Positions 7,140 through 15,319 of a stretch of 64,000 bases of DNA are shown piece by piece (within the stretch, counting starts at the first letter, position 1; each line of letters starts with the position of its first letter). The notes below the pieces were generated by a model, which saw only the letters and a program-made list of their open reading frames with translations, ran no database searches and was not told the origin of the DNA. Origin of the DNA: Bosea sp. BIWAKO-01 (GTDB lineage Bacteria; Pseudomonadota; Alphaproteobacteria; Rhizobiales; Beijerinckiaceae); NCBI RefSeq assembly GCF_001748145.1, contig NZ_BCQA01000001.1:5606501-5670500 (forward strand), written 5' to 3'. Position numbers and translations under genes: made by a program.

Positions 7140-9920
7140 CTAGCTTGTGACGCGCCCCAACACCCGCCCGAGCAGATCCAGGCCATAGGGCTTCTTGAGC
7201 AGCTCGGTGCGCGGCTCTGCATCGAGGCCGTCGACCTGGTCCCGCCCCGTCGCAAAGACGATGGCGATCGCCGGCTTGAGCTCACGCAAGCTCCGGGAGA
7301 GCTCGATGCCCGAAATGTCGGGCAGGCCGACATCGGTCAGCAGGATGTCGATCTCCTCGCGCGACGCGATGTCGATCGCCTCGCGCCCGCTATCGGCCTC
7401 GATCGCGATATAGCCGAGCTCGCGGACCAGATCGGCGGTATCCATACGAATGATGGCGTCATCCTCGCAAACGAGGACCGTGAGTTTTCGCGCGGGCTGG
7501 GGTGCCGCGAGCGGATCGGGGCCGGCCGCGGCCTGCGACGTGTCCCCGGACGGTTTCCTGCCGCCATGCGACAGGACCTGCCTGATCTTCCTGGCCAGGG
7601 CCTCGCGCGTGTAAGGCTTCGACAGCAAGTTGACACCCTCATCGAGCCGTCCGCCATGCACGATGGAGTTTTCCGTATAGCCCGAGGTGAAGAGCACGCC
7701 GAGTTCCGGCAGCCTCTCCTTGGCCTTGCGTGCCAGTTCCGGGCTCTTCAATGCTCCCGGCATCACGACATCGGTGAAGAGCAGGTCGATTTGGATGCCG
7801 CTCTCGATCACCGCGAGCGCGCTTTGCGCGTCATGTGCCTTCAAGACGCGGTAGCCGAGTTCGCCCAGCAGTGCGATCACCGTATCGCGAACGCCCTCGT
7901 CGTCCTCGACGACCAGGATGGTCTCGCTGCCGCCGCTGACCGGTCCGGTTTCGCTTTCGACCGGCATATCCTCGACCTGGGTCGAACGCGGCAGGTAGAG
8001 CCGGATCGTCGTGCCATGGCCGGCCTCGCTGTAGATCTTCACATGGCCGCCGGACTGCTTGACGAAGCCATAGACCATGGAGAGGCCGAGGCCTGTGCCC
8101 TTGCCCTCGGGCTTTGTCGAGAAGAACGGCTCGAAGACCCGCTCCATCACCTCGGGGCTCATGCCCGAGCCCGTATCGGTCACCGCCACCATGACATATT
8201 GGCCAGCCGAGACATCGGAATGCGCCCGCGCATAGGCGTCGTCGAGAAAGGCGTTGCCTGCTTCGATGGTAAGGCGGCCCTGGCCATCCATCGCATCACG
8301 CGAATTGATCGCGAGATTGAGGAGCGCATTCTCCACATTGGTCGGATCGACCAATGTGTTCCAGAGCCCGCCGGCGATCATCGTTTCGACCTCGACGGCT
8401 TCACCCAGCGTGCGGCGAAGCAGATCGTCCATGCCGCGGATCAGCCGGCCGACGCTAACGACCTTGGGCTCCAGCGCCTGCCGGCGGCCGAAAGCCAGCA
8501 ACTGCGCAGCGAGTTTTGAGCCACGCGCGACGCCTGCCATGGCGTTTGCGGCCCGTTTCTCGGCCCTCTCATTGCCGCTGATATCGCGCGAGAGGAGCTG
8601 CAGGTTCCCGCTGATCACCTGCAGCAGGTTGTTGAAATCATGCGCAACGCCGCCCGTCAGGTTCCCGATCGCCTCCATCTTCTGGCTGTGGCGCAGGGCG
8701 TCCTGCGCCCGGGCGAGCTCGGCCGTGCGGAGCTCGACGCGATCCTCCAGGGTCGTGGCGAGGTCCGATAGCGCCGCTTCAGCCGTCTTCTGATCGTCGA
8801 TATCGGTGTTGGTGCCGATCCAGCGCGCCACCGCGCCGTCTTCGCCCAGGATCGGGACGGCGCGGGCAATGTGCCAGCGGAAGGCCCCGTCATGGCGCCT
8901 CAGCCTGAACTCGGTCTCGTAGCCGATTCCGTCGCGGCGGGCATTCTCCCAGGCTGCGGCTGCGCCGGCGAGGTCCTCGGGATGAACGATCGATGCCCAG
9001 CGATCGTCGTCGAGCGCGCCTGCCTCCGTACCGGAATAGGAATAGACCTGCTCGTTGAACCAATCGAGCATGCCGTCCGGCGTCGCTGTCCAGACATGGT
9101 TCGGCATGGACTGCGACAGGGTGCGGAAGCGGCTTTCGCTCTCCTGCAAGGCGGCCTCGGCCTTCTTGCGACCCGTGATGTCCTGGAAGAGTACCGCGAC
9201 CTGTTTCGCGCTGGCCGGCTCGATGCGAAAAGCCGATAGCTCGAGATAACGCCCGGTCGCGACGAGCTCGCGTTCGAATCGGATCGGCTGGCCGGTGCGC
9301 AGCACGCCGCCATAGAGCTCGACCCAACCATCGGCCTCGTCTGGTACCATTTCGCGGAGCTTCTGGCCGACGACATCGGGTATGCCGGCATGAACCGCAT
9401 AGGCGGGATTGGCCTCGATATGGATGTAGTCGCTCAGCGCGCCATGCGGCCCATCGAAAAACTCGATGATGCAGAACCCCTCATCGATGCTGTCGAACAG
9501 GGTGCGATAGCGCTCTTCGGTCGCGACCAGCGCCTCTTCGACCGACTTCTGCTCCGTGATGTCGCGGGAAATCGCCAGCAGCCGCTCCGGCTTACCGTCG
9601 GGCCCGGGGACGGGCGTGATGCGGACATTCCACCATTTGGGCGTGCCCGCCAGCGTCCTGGCAAAGCCTTCGAATTGGCCGATGCCGCCGGCCCTGGCCG
9701 CTGCAACGGCGGCGATCGCCGCTGTCCGATCCTTGCCCTCCCAGAAATCGGTCCAGGCGCGGCCCGAGATCGACCCAAAATCGGCGACCTCCATGCCCCG
9801 CATACCGCCTTCGCTCATGAAGGTCAGCTTGCCGTCGAGGTCGAGAACCTTGATGCAATCGTCAGATATCGCGAGCACGCTCTGGATCAGCCGGCGGTCG
9901 CACTCCACGTCTGTCGTCAC
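7140..9920 (-). CDS. PAS-rich hybrid histidine kinase with two C-terminal receiver domains
   Basis: This 926-residue cytosolic hybrid kinase has three PAS/PAC modules at about 10-125, 135-255 and 265-385. Each ends in a PAC-type sequence such as ISRDITEQK, FQDITGRKK or NTDIDDQK. A coiled coil follows, then the kinase core with His427 in TGGVAHDFNNLL, an HATPase domain (NLAINSRDAM, GSGMSPEVMERVFEPFF, GKGTGLGLSMVYG) and two receiver domains. REC1 (about 665-785) has VVEDDEG, phospho-site region LLFTDVVMPG and LLSKPY. REC2 (about 810-920) has VCEDDA, LLTDVGLPD and LLKKPY. Both keep the acidic pocket, Asp and Lys. The start is a GTG at 9920 with AGGGA seven bases upstream. No DNA-binding output is present, so it probably phosphotransfers to a distant regulator. 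Confidence 0.92.
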   Translation of the reverse strand: MTTDVECDRRLIQSVLAISDDCIKVLDLDGKLTFMSEGGMRGMEVADFGSISGRAWTDFWEGKDRTAAIAAVAAARAGGIGQFEGFARTLAGTPKWWNVRITPVPGPDGKPERLLAISRDITEQKSVEEALVATEERYRTLFDSIDEGFCIIEFFDGPHGALSDYIHIEANPAYAVHAGIPDVVGQKLREMVPDEADGWVELYGGVLRTGQPIRFERELVATGRYLELSAFRIEPASAKQVAVLFQDITGRKKAEAALQESESRFRTLSQSMPNHVWTATPDGMLDWFNEQVYSYSGTEAGALDDDRWASIVHPEDLAGAAAAWENARRDGIGYETEFRLRRHDGAFRWHIARAVPILGEDGAVARWIGTNTDIDDQKTAEAALSDLATTLEDRVELRTAELARAQDALRHSQKMEAIGNLTGGVAHDFNNLLQVISGNLQLLSRDISGNERAEKRAANAMAGVARGSKLAAQLLAFGRRQALEPKVVSVGRLIRGMDDLLRRTLGEAVEVETMIAGGLWNTLVDPTNVENALLNLAINSRDAMDGQGRLTIEAGNAFLDDAYARAHSDVSAGQYVMVAVTDTGSGMSPEVMERVFEPFFSTKPEGKGTGLGLSMVYGFVKQSGGHVKIYSEAGHGTTIRLYLPRSTQVEDMPVESETGPVSGGSETILVVEDDEGVRDTVIALLGELGYRVLKAHDAQSALAVIESGIQIDLLFTDVVMPGALKSPELARKAKERLPELGVLFTSGYTENSIVHGGRLDEGVNLLSKPYTREALARKIRQVLSHGGRKPSGDTSQAAAGPDPLAAPQPARKLTVLVCEDDAIIRMDTADLVRELGYIAIEADSGREAIDIASREEIDILLTDVGLPDISGIELSRSLRELKPAIAIVFATGRDQVDGLDAEPRTELLKKPYGLDLLGRVLGRVTS

Positions 9921-10211
9921 AGTCAGTCCCTGCTCATTGCGCTGCGTGAGGTCTGGAGCTTGCGAGCGTTCCTAGCGGCATTCGGCATGAATTGAAATTT
10001 GAGGGGATCATCGCGGAGCCGCCAGATTGAGCAGGGTGGGAGGAAAAGCCGGGAGATAGACACGCCGGAAGGCCGCCGGGGAGACGAACGATCTCGACAC
10101 CGGCAACCGGCGCGCGACACTCAACTGCAATGCCCCCCTTCCAGGTTCCATCGAGCCAAAAAGAAACTGCGCCTCACGACGTCGTCCAGGCGCTGGCAGG
10201 AAGAGGCACCC

Positions 10212-10469
10212 TCATTCTGATCCAGCCTGGGACTCGTCGCCGTTGCCACCATTCCTCACGCCGTAAGAGCTGGATTTTACCCCCGGCACGAGCGTGTAGC
10301 CGACGGCTTCCAGACCTCTCCTGAGCAGTTCGCGCACGGCGGCGGCACGCGTCGGCATGCGGTTACTGAACCGGAAGTCATCGATCACCGTCAATTCGTC
10401 CTCGTCGAGCATGACCTGAAGTCGCTCGCCACGGCTGAGGCTTGTGCCCTTGATCGTTGTCTCGCTCAT
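10212..10469 (-). CDS. Small ribbon-helix-helix (CopG-like) protein
   Basis: The product is 85 residues. A central ELTVIDDFRFSNRMPTRAAA stretch followed by VRELLRRGLEAVGY matches a ribbon-helix-helix fold, with a beta strand followed by helices of the form R-A-A-A-V-R-E-L-L-R-R-G. Such proteins bind DNA as dimers, often as antitoxins or small repressors. No toxin gene is adjacent, so a solitary regulator is more likely. The ATG at 10469 has AGGG about eight bases upstream. The open frame runs much further upstream (to 10991), but that part is antisense to the next gene and not protein-like. The tail (last 20 residues, GVRNGGNGDESQAGSE) is probably disordered. Confidence 0.75.
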   Translation of the reverse strand: MSETTIKGTSLSRGERLQVMLDEDELTVIDDFRFSNRMPTRAAAVRELLRRGLEAVGYTLVPGVKSSSYGVRNGGNGDESQAGSE

Positions 10470-10716
10470 CGTTCGACCCTGCGCTGACCCGGGATCACTC
10501 AATCGACGCAAAAGCATCACTCCCCTCAGAATGCGCCACTTACTCATTTGTTCCCATTGAGCGATTACCTCGAAATGAGCAGGCGGCGTGCACGCCTCCC
10601 TATAAGCCACTGCACCAATTGGTTTTTTATCGAGTCGACCGGCGAAACGCGGTAACCTTGCGAAAATAATTTCAGGGAGCGCGCCGCAATAGCGCCGTTC
10701 CGGAACAGGAGCAGTG

Positions 10717-11013
10717 ATGCCAGTCGCAGGAAAAATCGTGCTGAAGAGCGGAGCACAGCTTCCGCTGGAATACCGTATGGTGACGCAGTCGGACGGCCTC
10801 TTGTCGGGAGAGCTGATCGGCGATCTGGACGCCTGGGATCCGTTGGTCTTTGCCGACCGCCTCAGACTGCTCTGCAATGACGGGCGATCGGTCGAGGTGC
10901 TGATCACGCATGTGACCGACAAGGGCGCACTGTTCATCGCCGCGCTGGAAGCCGCCGCCACGAACTCCGATTGCCTGGACGCGACAACCACGACGGCAGC
11001 ACTCGCCGGTTAG
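10717..11013 (+). CDS. Hypothetical small protein, divergent from the RHH gene
   Basis: This is a predicted 98-residue protein that I do not recognise. It has no signal peptide or membrane segment and reads as a compact beta-rich domain (GKIVLKSGAQLPLEYRMV, LRLLCNDGRSVEVLITHVTDKGALFIAAL), perhaps PilZ- or SH3-like, which is a weak guess. The ATG at 10717 has AGGAG five bases upstream; an in-frame GTG at 10714 is less well placed. It is convergent with the hybrid kinase gene that ends at 11055. Codon choice is GC3-rich like its neighbours, supporting a real gene. Confidence 0.65.
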   Translation: MPVAGKIVLKSGAQLPLEYRMVTQSDGLLSGELIGDLDAWDPLVFADRLRLLCNDGRSVEVLITHVTDKGALFIAALEAAATNSDCLDATTTTAALAG

Positions 11014-11054
11014 CTCATCGGGCAGCGGCGCGCCCGAGCCCGCGCAGCGTCATC

Positions 11055-12974
11055 TCAACTTGTTGCCGCGTCGACGGCACGCTGGAGATCTGCCTGCCAG
11101 AACGGCTTTGAGAGCCTCGGCAGTTTCTGTGTTTCGTCGCTTGGCAACTCCGCATAGCCGGTCGCCAGGATGATCGGCAGGCCGGGCCATTTCGCCCTGA
11201 TGATTTCGGCGAGCTGGGCCCCCGTCATCCGGGGCATTGCGTGATCGGTGATGACGAGATCGATCTTGGCGCCGCCGTCGAGAACCTCGAGCGCCTCCCT
11301 GGCCGAGGCCGCCTCGATCACGCTATGGCCCAGATCCTCGAGCAAGGCCGCCGTGTTCATCAGGATGAGCGCGTCGTCATCGACCGCGAGCACCCGCAAC
11401 GAGCGCTGGGGCTTGTCATCCGACCGAGGCGATGGAGCCTCGGCCGAGGCTTCTTCCGGCAAGCGCCCTGCGGCGGGAAGCCAGATTTCGGCCGTCGTCC
11501 CCTCTCCGAACCGGCTATTGAGGACGAAGCGTCCGCCGGATTGTTCGGACATGCCATGGACCATGGACAGCCCGAGCCCCGTGCCCTTGCCAACCCCCTT
11601 GGTCGTGAAGAACGGTTCGGTGGCGCGCGCCAGCGTCTGCGCGTCCATTCCCTCGCCGACATCGCTCACCGACAGGCAGAGATAGCGCCCTGGCGCCAGG
11701 TTCGAGCGCCCGCCTGCCGAAATATCCTCGGCGCGCGCCGCAATGATGATCGTCCCGCCACCCGGCATGGCGTCCCGCGCATTCATGGTCAGGTTCAGCA
11801 GCGCCAGTTCGAGCTGGTGCGGATCGACGCGCGCCGCATCCAGCGTCAGCGGAAATCGCGTCTCTATGCTGACGAGCGGACCGAGCGAGCGCTGAAGCAG
11901 CTCCGACATGCCCGAGACCAGCTTCGGCAGATCCACGGTCGTTGGAGAGAGGTCCTGCCGGCGCGCGAAGGACAGCATGCGCTGCGTCAGGGAAATGCCC
12001 CGACGCGCGCCCTCGATCGCGTTGTCCGCGAGCGCAGCGATCTTCTCGTTCGAGGCCTGTTTGCGGATGAGCTCCAGGCTGCCGAGGATGGCGGACAGCA
12101 GATTATTGAAGTCATGCGCGACGCCGCCGGTGAGCTGACCGATGGCCTCGGTCTTTTGGCTTTGAAGCAGGGATTGCCGCGTCTCCTCCAGCGCCTGCTC
12201 CTGGCGGCGCCGTTCGGTCATGTCGCGGGTGACCTTGGCGAAGCCGATGACCTCGCCATCGTCCTTGATCGCATCGATGACCACGCTTGCCCAGAACGGC
12301 GTCCCGTCCTTTCGGACGCGCCAGCCCTCCTTTTCGAACTTGCCCTCGCGCATGGCCGTGTCGAGTGCGCGCTGGGGCTCGCCCTTCTCGCGATCCTCGG
12401 CCGTATAGAACCGGGAGAAATGCTGCCCGATGATCTCGTCCGGCGCATAGCCCTTGATCCGCTCGGCACCCTGGTTCCAATTGCTGATGATGCCGTCGCG
12501 ATCGAGCATGTAGATGGCGTAGTCGGTGACGCCCTGCACCAGGAGCCGGAAACGCTCCTCGCTCCGGCGCAGGGCCTTCTCGGCTTCCCGACGCTCAGAC
12601 AGATCCCGCGTGATCTTGGCGAAGCCGAGGATTTCGCCGTCCGTTCCATAGATCGCGTCGATGACGACGCTGGCCCAGAAGGTCGTGCCGTCCTTGCGGA
12701 CGCGCCAGCCCTCGCTTTCGAAGCGGCCCTCGCGCGCCGCCGTGCCCAGCGCAAAGGCAGGCAGTCCGCGTGCGCGATCGGCATCGGTGTAGAAACGCGA
12801 GAAATTCGTGCCAAGAACCTCGAGCGCTGTGTAGCCCTTGAAGCGTTCAGCGCCCCGGTTCCAGCTGCTGATCGTGCCCGTCGGGTCGAGCATGTAGATC
12901 GCATAATCCGTGACGGCCTCGACCAGGATGCGATAGCGCTCGTCGCCCATTGCAGATTGTTCGGCCTTACCCAT
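11055..12974 (-). CDS. Hybrid histidine kinase with tandem near-duplicate PAS domains and one receiver
   Basis: This 639-residue cytosolic kinase has two PAS/PAC domains (about 10-125 and 130-250). They are strikingly alike, sharing VTDYAIYMLD, HFSRFYT/NFSRFYT, EGWRVRKDGT and FWASVVIDAI, so one is a tandem copy of the other. The kinase core follows with His287 in TGGVAHDFNNLL, the N box NLTMNARDAM and GVGKGTGLGLSMVHG. The C-terminal receiver has LAVDDDALI, the phospho-site region LVITDHAMPR and LSKPFW. I chose the ATG at 12974 (MGKAEQSAMGDERY) because GGGGA lies five bases upstream and no protein-like sequence precedes it. In other proteobacteria similar PAS pairs bind heme or flavin, but no diagnostic residue can be claimed here. 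Confidence 0.9.
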   Translation of the reverse strand: MGKAEQSAMGDERYRILVEAVTDYAIYMLDPTGTISSWNRGAERFKGYTALEVLGTNFSRFYTDADRARGLPAFALGTAAREGRFESEGWRVRKDGTTFWASVVIDAIYGTDGEILGFAKITRDLSERREAEKALRRSEERFRLLVQGVTDYAIYMLDRDGIISNWNQGAERIKGYAPDEIIGQHFSRFYTAEDREKGEPQRALDTAMREGKFEKEGWRVRKDGTPFWASVVIDAIKDDGEVIGFAKVTRDMTERRRQEQALEETRQSLLQSQKTEAIGQLTGGVAHDFNNLLSAILGSLELIRKQASNEKIAALADNAIEGARRGISLTQRMLSFARRQDLSPTTVDLPKLVSGMSELLQRSLGPLVSIETRFPLTLDAARVDPHQLELALLNLTMNARDAMPGGGTIIIAARAEDISAGGRSNLAPGRYLCLSVSDVGEGMDAQTLARATEPFFTTKGVGKGTGLGLSMVHGMSEQSGGRFVLNSRFGEGTTAEIWLPAAGRLPEEASAEAPSPRSDDKPQRSLRVLAVDDDALILMNTAALLEDLGHSVIEAASAREALEVLDGGAKIDLVITDHAMPRMTGAQLAEIIRAKWPGLPIILATGYAELPSDETQKLPRLSKPFWQADLQRAVDAATS

Positions 12975-13190
12975 AGCGTCCCCACGCATCACACCGGAAC
13001 AGGGAACGCCGACGAACCCGAACTGTTCCGTCACCGGAATGGAAAAGTCCGCACAGCGCCGATGGCGGCGCCGTACGGGCCTTGGGACGTGCAGACACTC
13101 TTCTGCAGCGCCCGCGTGCAGGTCCATTTGCTCGATGGAATGCCGCGCGCATGATGGGTCCCAGACGCGAAGGCGGAGTTGGAGGCTGAC

Positions 13191-13616
13191 ATGGCTACTG
13201 CCGAAGCTTTGCTGGGCACCTGGAAGATGATCTCCTGGACGCGCGAGCTTGTCGCGACCGGGGCTGTGACCGACGCCATGGGGTCTGATCCGGTCGGCTA
13301 CATCTCCTATCAGCCCGACGGTCGAATGATGGCGCTCGTACTTGACCGGAACAGGGTGAAGCCCGTCGGCTCTGCGCCATCGCCCGAGGAAAAGATCGAT
13401 CTCTTCGATTCGATGCTTGCCTATGCGGCGGCCTACACGCTGGAGGACGACAAGGTCACCCACCATGTCGACGCGGCCTGGAACCCGACCTGGCAGATCG
13501 ACCTGATCCGGCCCTACACCCTGGTCGGGGACAGACTCGTGATCAGCGGAGCGCCCGGCCACGATCCCGCAACCGGCGAAGCGGTGATCTACCGCATGGA
13601 GTTCCGGAAGGTCTGA
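13191..13616 (+). CDS. Lipocalin-like domain protein
   Basis: This 141-residue protein has the pattern of the small bacterial lipocalin-like family: LLGTWKMISW at the N-terminus, GYISYQPDGRMMALVL, and a C-terminal half of beta strands (HHVDAAWNPTWQID, DRLVISGAP). Such proteins form a small beta-barrel that may bind a hydrophobic ligand; the biological role is unknown. The ATG at 13191 has a GGAGG five bases upstream. An in-frame TTG at 13179 would sit on top of that site and is unlikely. It is divergent from the hybrid kinase and is followed by the LysR gene after 68 bases. Confidence 0.8.
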   Translation: MATAEALLGTWKMISWTRELVATGAVTDAMGSDPVGYISYQPDGRMMALVLDRNRVKPVGSAPSPEEKIDLFDSMLAYAAAYTLEDDKVTHHVDAAWNPTWQIDLIRPYTLVGDRLVISGAPGHDPATGEAVIYRMEFRKV

Positions 13617-13684
13617 GCGCTTTCGCGGGCAGATCGGCACATTTTCAGATTGAACCGAACGACCGCCGCGCTAGCCTAGCTGCA

Positions 13685-14599
13685 ATGATCATTCGTCAGC
13701 TTGTGTATCTGGACGCCCTTGCCCGCGAGAAGCATTTTCGACGCGCAGCCGAGGCCTGCCATGTCTCCCAACCCACCCTGTCCACCGCCATCGGACAGCT
13801 TGAGGAGGAGCTTGGCGTGCTCATCGTCGAGCGCGGGCGCCGCTTCCAGGGGCTGACAAAGGAAGGCGAGGTCGTGCTCGCCCATGCGCGTCGTATCCTG
13901 GCAGAGGCCGACCTGCTGAAGGAATCGATCGCCGAGCTCAGGCAGGGCGTGAGCGGTCGCATCAGGCTCGGCGCTATTCCGACAGCCCTGCCGATGATCG
14001 CCCATATCACCGCGCCGTTCTCATCGCGCTACCCGGCCGTCTCCCTGACCGTGCTGTCGCTGACCTCGGCCGAGATCCAGAGCCGCATCGACAATTTCGA
14101 GCTCGACGTCGGCCTCACCTATCTCGACAATGAACCTCTCGACCGGGTGATCTCGAAGCCGATCTACCTGGAATCCTATGTGCTGTTGACGCGCGAGGAT
14201 GGTGAGATCGCGCGGCAGGACACCATCACCTGGGCGGAAGCTGCGGAACTCAAGCTTTGCCTGCTGACCTCCGACATGCAGAACCGGCGGATCATCGACG
14301 GCATCTTTCGCTCCGTCGGACATTCGCCGCGACCGGCGATCGAGACGAATTCGATCTTCAACCTGTGCTCCCATGCCGGAATCCAGGGCGTCTCGAGCAT
14401 CGTCTCGCTGCAGCTCCTCGAGTTCTTCGGCGTGCCGCTCGGAACCAAGGCGCTGCCCCTTGTGGAACCAGACGCCAAGCGCACCATCGGACTGATCGTG
14501 GCGGACCGCCAGCCCTTCGCACCATTGGCGCGCAACCTGCTGATGATGTCGCGCCCGATCAGTGAGGCGGGCCTGCCACGCCTGCCCATCGTGAGATAG
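13685..14599 (+). CDS. LysR-family regulator, probable regulator of the formate dehydrogenase operon
   Basis: This is a 304-residue LTTR of standard length. The N-terminal winged HTH (residues 1-60: MIIRQLVYLDALAREKHFRRAAEACHVSQ, shown in part, then PTLSTAIGQLEEELGV) leads through a linker helix into a periplasmic-binding-protein-like effector domain (about 92-300). It lies 231 bases upstream of fdsG on the same strand. In Cupriavidus a LysR gene, fdsR, accompanies the fds operon, so an fdsR-like role is likely. The two dyads in the gap before fdsG are candidate binding sites. No Shine-Dalgarno sequence is visible before the ATG. The effector, possibly formate, is unknown. Confidence 0.88.
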   Translation: MIIRQLVYLDALAREKHFRRAAEACHVSQPTLSTAIGQLEEELGVLIVERGRRFQGLTKEGEVVLAHARRILAEADLLKESIAELRQGVSGRIRLGAIPTALPMIAHITAPFSSRYPAVSLTVLSLTSAEIQSRIDNFELDVGLTYLDNEPLDRVISKPIYLESYVLLTREDGEIARQDTITWAEAAELKLCLLTSDMQNRRIIDGIFRSVGHSPRPAIETNSIFNLCSHAGIQGVSSIVSLQLLEFFGVPLGTKALPLVEPDAKRTIGLIVADRQPFAPLARNLLMMSRPISEAGLPRLPIVR

Positions 14600-14718
14600 C
14601 TGGGTTCTATCTAAGACGGCAGATCCGGCTCATCCCAGAGGGAACTATAATCGTTTGGCCGCGTTCTATTGATCGGCACGCAAGGAGATGCGGCGAGCAT
14701 CCCGAGAATGCGGCTTTT

Positions 14719-14737
14719 TGATAGTTAGAAACTATCA
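14719..14737. promoter_or_regulatory. Perfect dyad matching an LTTR box, upstream of fdsG
   Basis: TGATAGTT-AGA-AACTATCA is a perfect inverted repeat with 8-base arms and a 3-base spacer, 94 bases before the fdsG ATG. It contains T-N11-A with dyad symmetry (ATAG-N7-CTAT), the classical LysR-type box. The LysR gene immediately upstream is the obvious candidate binder (inference). Confidence 0.6.
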
Positions 14738-14750
14738 TGTAGTTGGAACA

Positions 14751-14767
14751 AACGATTTGAAATCGTT
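14751..14767. promoter_or_regulatory. Second dyad upstream of fdsG
   Basis: AACGATTT-G-AAATCGTT is a perfect 8-base inverted repeat with a one-base centre, 14 bases downstream of the first dyad. LTTRs often use a strong recognition site and a weaker activation site about two helical turns apart, and the centre-to-centre spacing here is about 31 bases. It could instead serve another regulator or overlap the promoter. Confidence 0.45.
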
Positions 14768-14830
14768 CCAGCCTTGGCCACCCTGACCACAAGCACGACA
14801 GCCGGTTCAACGGCGCCGCTTGGAGGAAAT

Positions 14831-15319
14831 ATGGCTGAGTTTTCGGCATGGGACCGGGACGAAGCACGTCGAATCGTCGGCGGGTTCGTTCATTTGGAAG
14901 GCGCCACCCTGCCCATTCTGCATGCCTTGCAGGACGAATTCGGTTATATTGATGCCGAAGCCGTAGCGGTGATTTCCGAAGCCTTGAACCTGTCGCGTGC
15001 CGAGGTTCATGGCACGATCACCTTCTATCACGACTTCAGGACTGAGCCGCCGCCGCGCCGCGTCGTCAAACTGTGCCGGGCCGAGGCCTGCCAGGCGCTG
15101 GGCTGCGAAGAGCTCGTCGCGCATCTCGCCCGGGTGGGCGGGATCGCAGTCGATCATCCGGCTGCCGACAGCCCGGTCGTAGTCGAGACGGTCTATTGCC
15201 TGGGGAATTGCGCGCTCGGCCCCTCCGCCATGGTGGACGGCGAATTGATCGGCCGCGTCGACGCCACACGCCTGCTGGCGCTTTGCGAGGTGGCGACTGA
15301 CTCAAGAGGTCAGGGATGA
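14831..15319 (+). CDS. fdsG: NAD-dependent formate dehydrogenase, gamma subunit
   Basis: FdsG is a 162-residue NuoE-like subunit of the soluble molybdenum formate dehydrogenase, carrying one [2Fe-2S] cluster in the electron path to the FMN subunit. The thioredoxin-like fold has four ligand cysteines at about 82, 87, 123 and 127 (C-x4-C-x35-C-x3-C, in LCRAEACQALGC and VYCLGNCALGP). The ATG at 14831 is preceded by a strong TTGGAGGAAAT ribosome binding site. The stop overlaps the fdsB start by four bases (ATGA), indicating translational coupling. It is the first gene of fdsGBACD and probably under control of the LysR gene upstream. Confidence 0.96.
   Translation: MAEFSAWDRDEARRIVGGFVHLEGATLPILHALQDEFGYIDAEAVAVISEALNLSRAEVHGTITFYHDFRTEPPPRRVVKLCRAEACQALGCEELVAHLARVGGIAVDHPAADSPVVVETVYCLGNCALGPSAMVDGELIGRVDATRLLALCEVATDSRGQG

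Noticed and set aside
4537..7143. An 868-codon open frame on the plus strand
   Set aside because: It runs antisense to the SDR gene and the GAF kinase and in another frame over the PLP-binding gene; its arginine/alanine-rich translation matches no protein pattern.
10470..10991. Upstream extension of the ribbon-helix-helix gene to 259 residues
   Set aside because: The added part is antisense to the hypothetical gene at 10717-11013 and lacks protein-like composition; a proper start exists at 10469.
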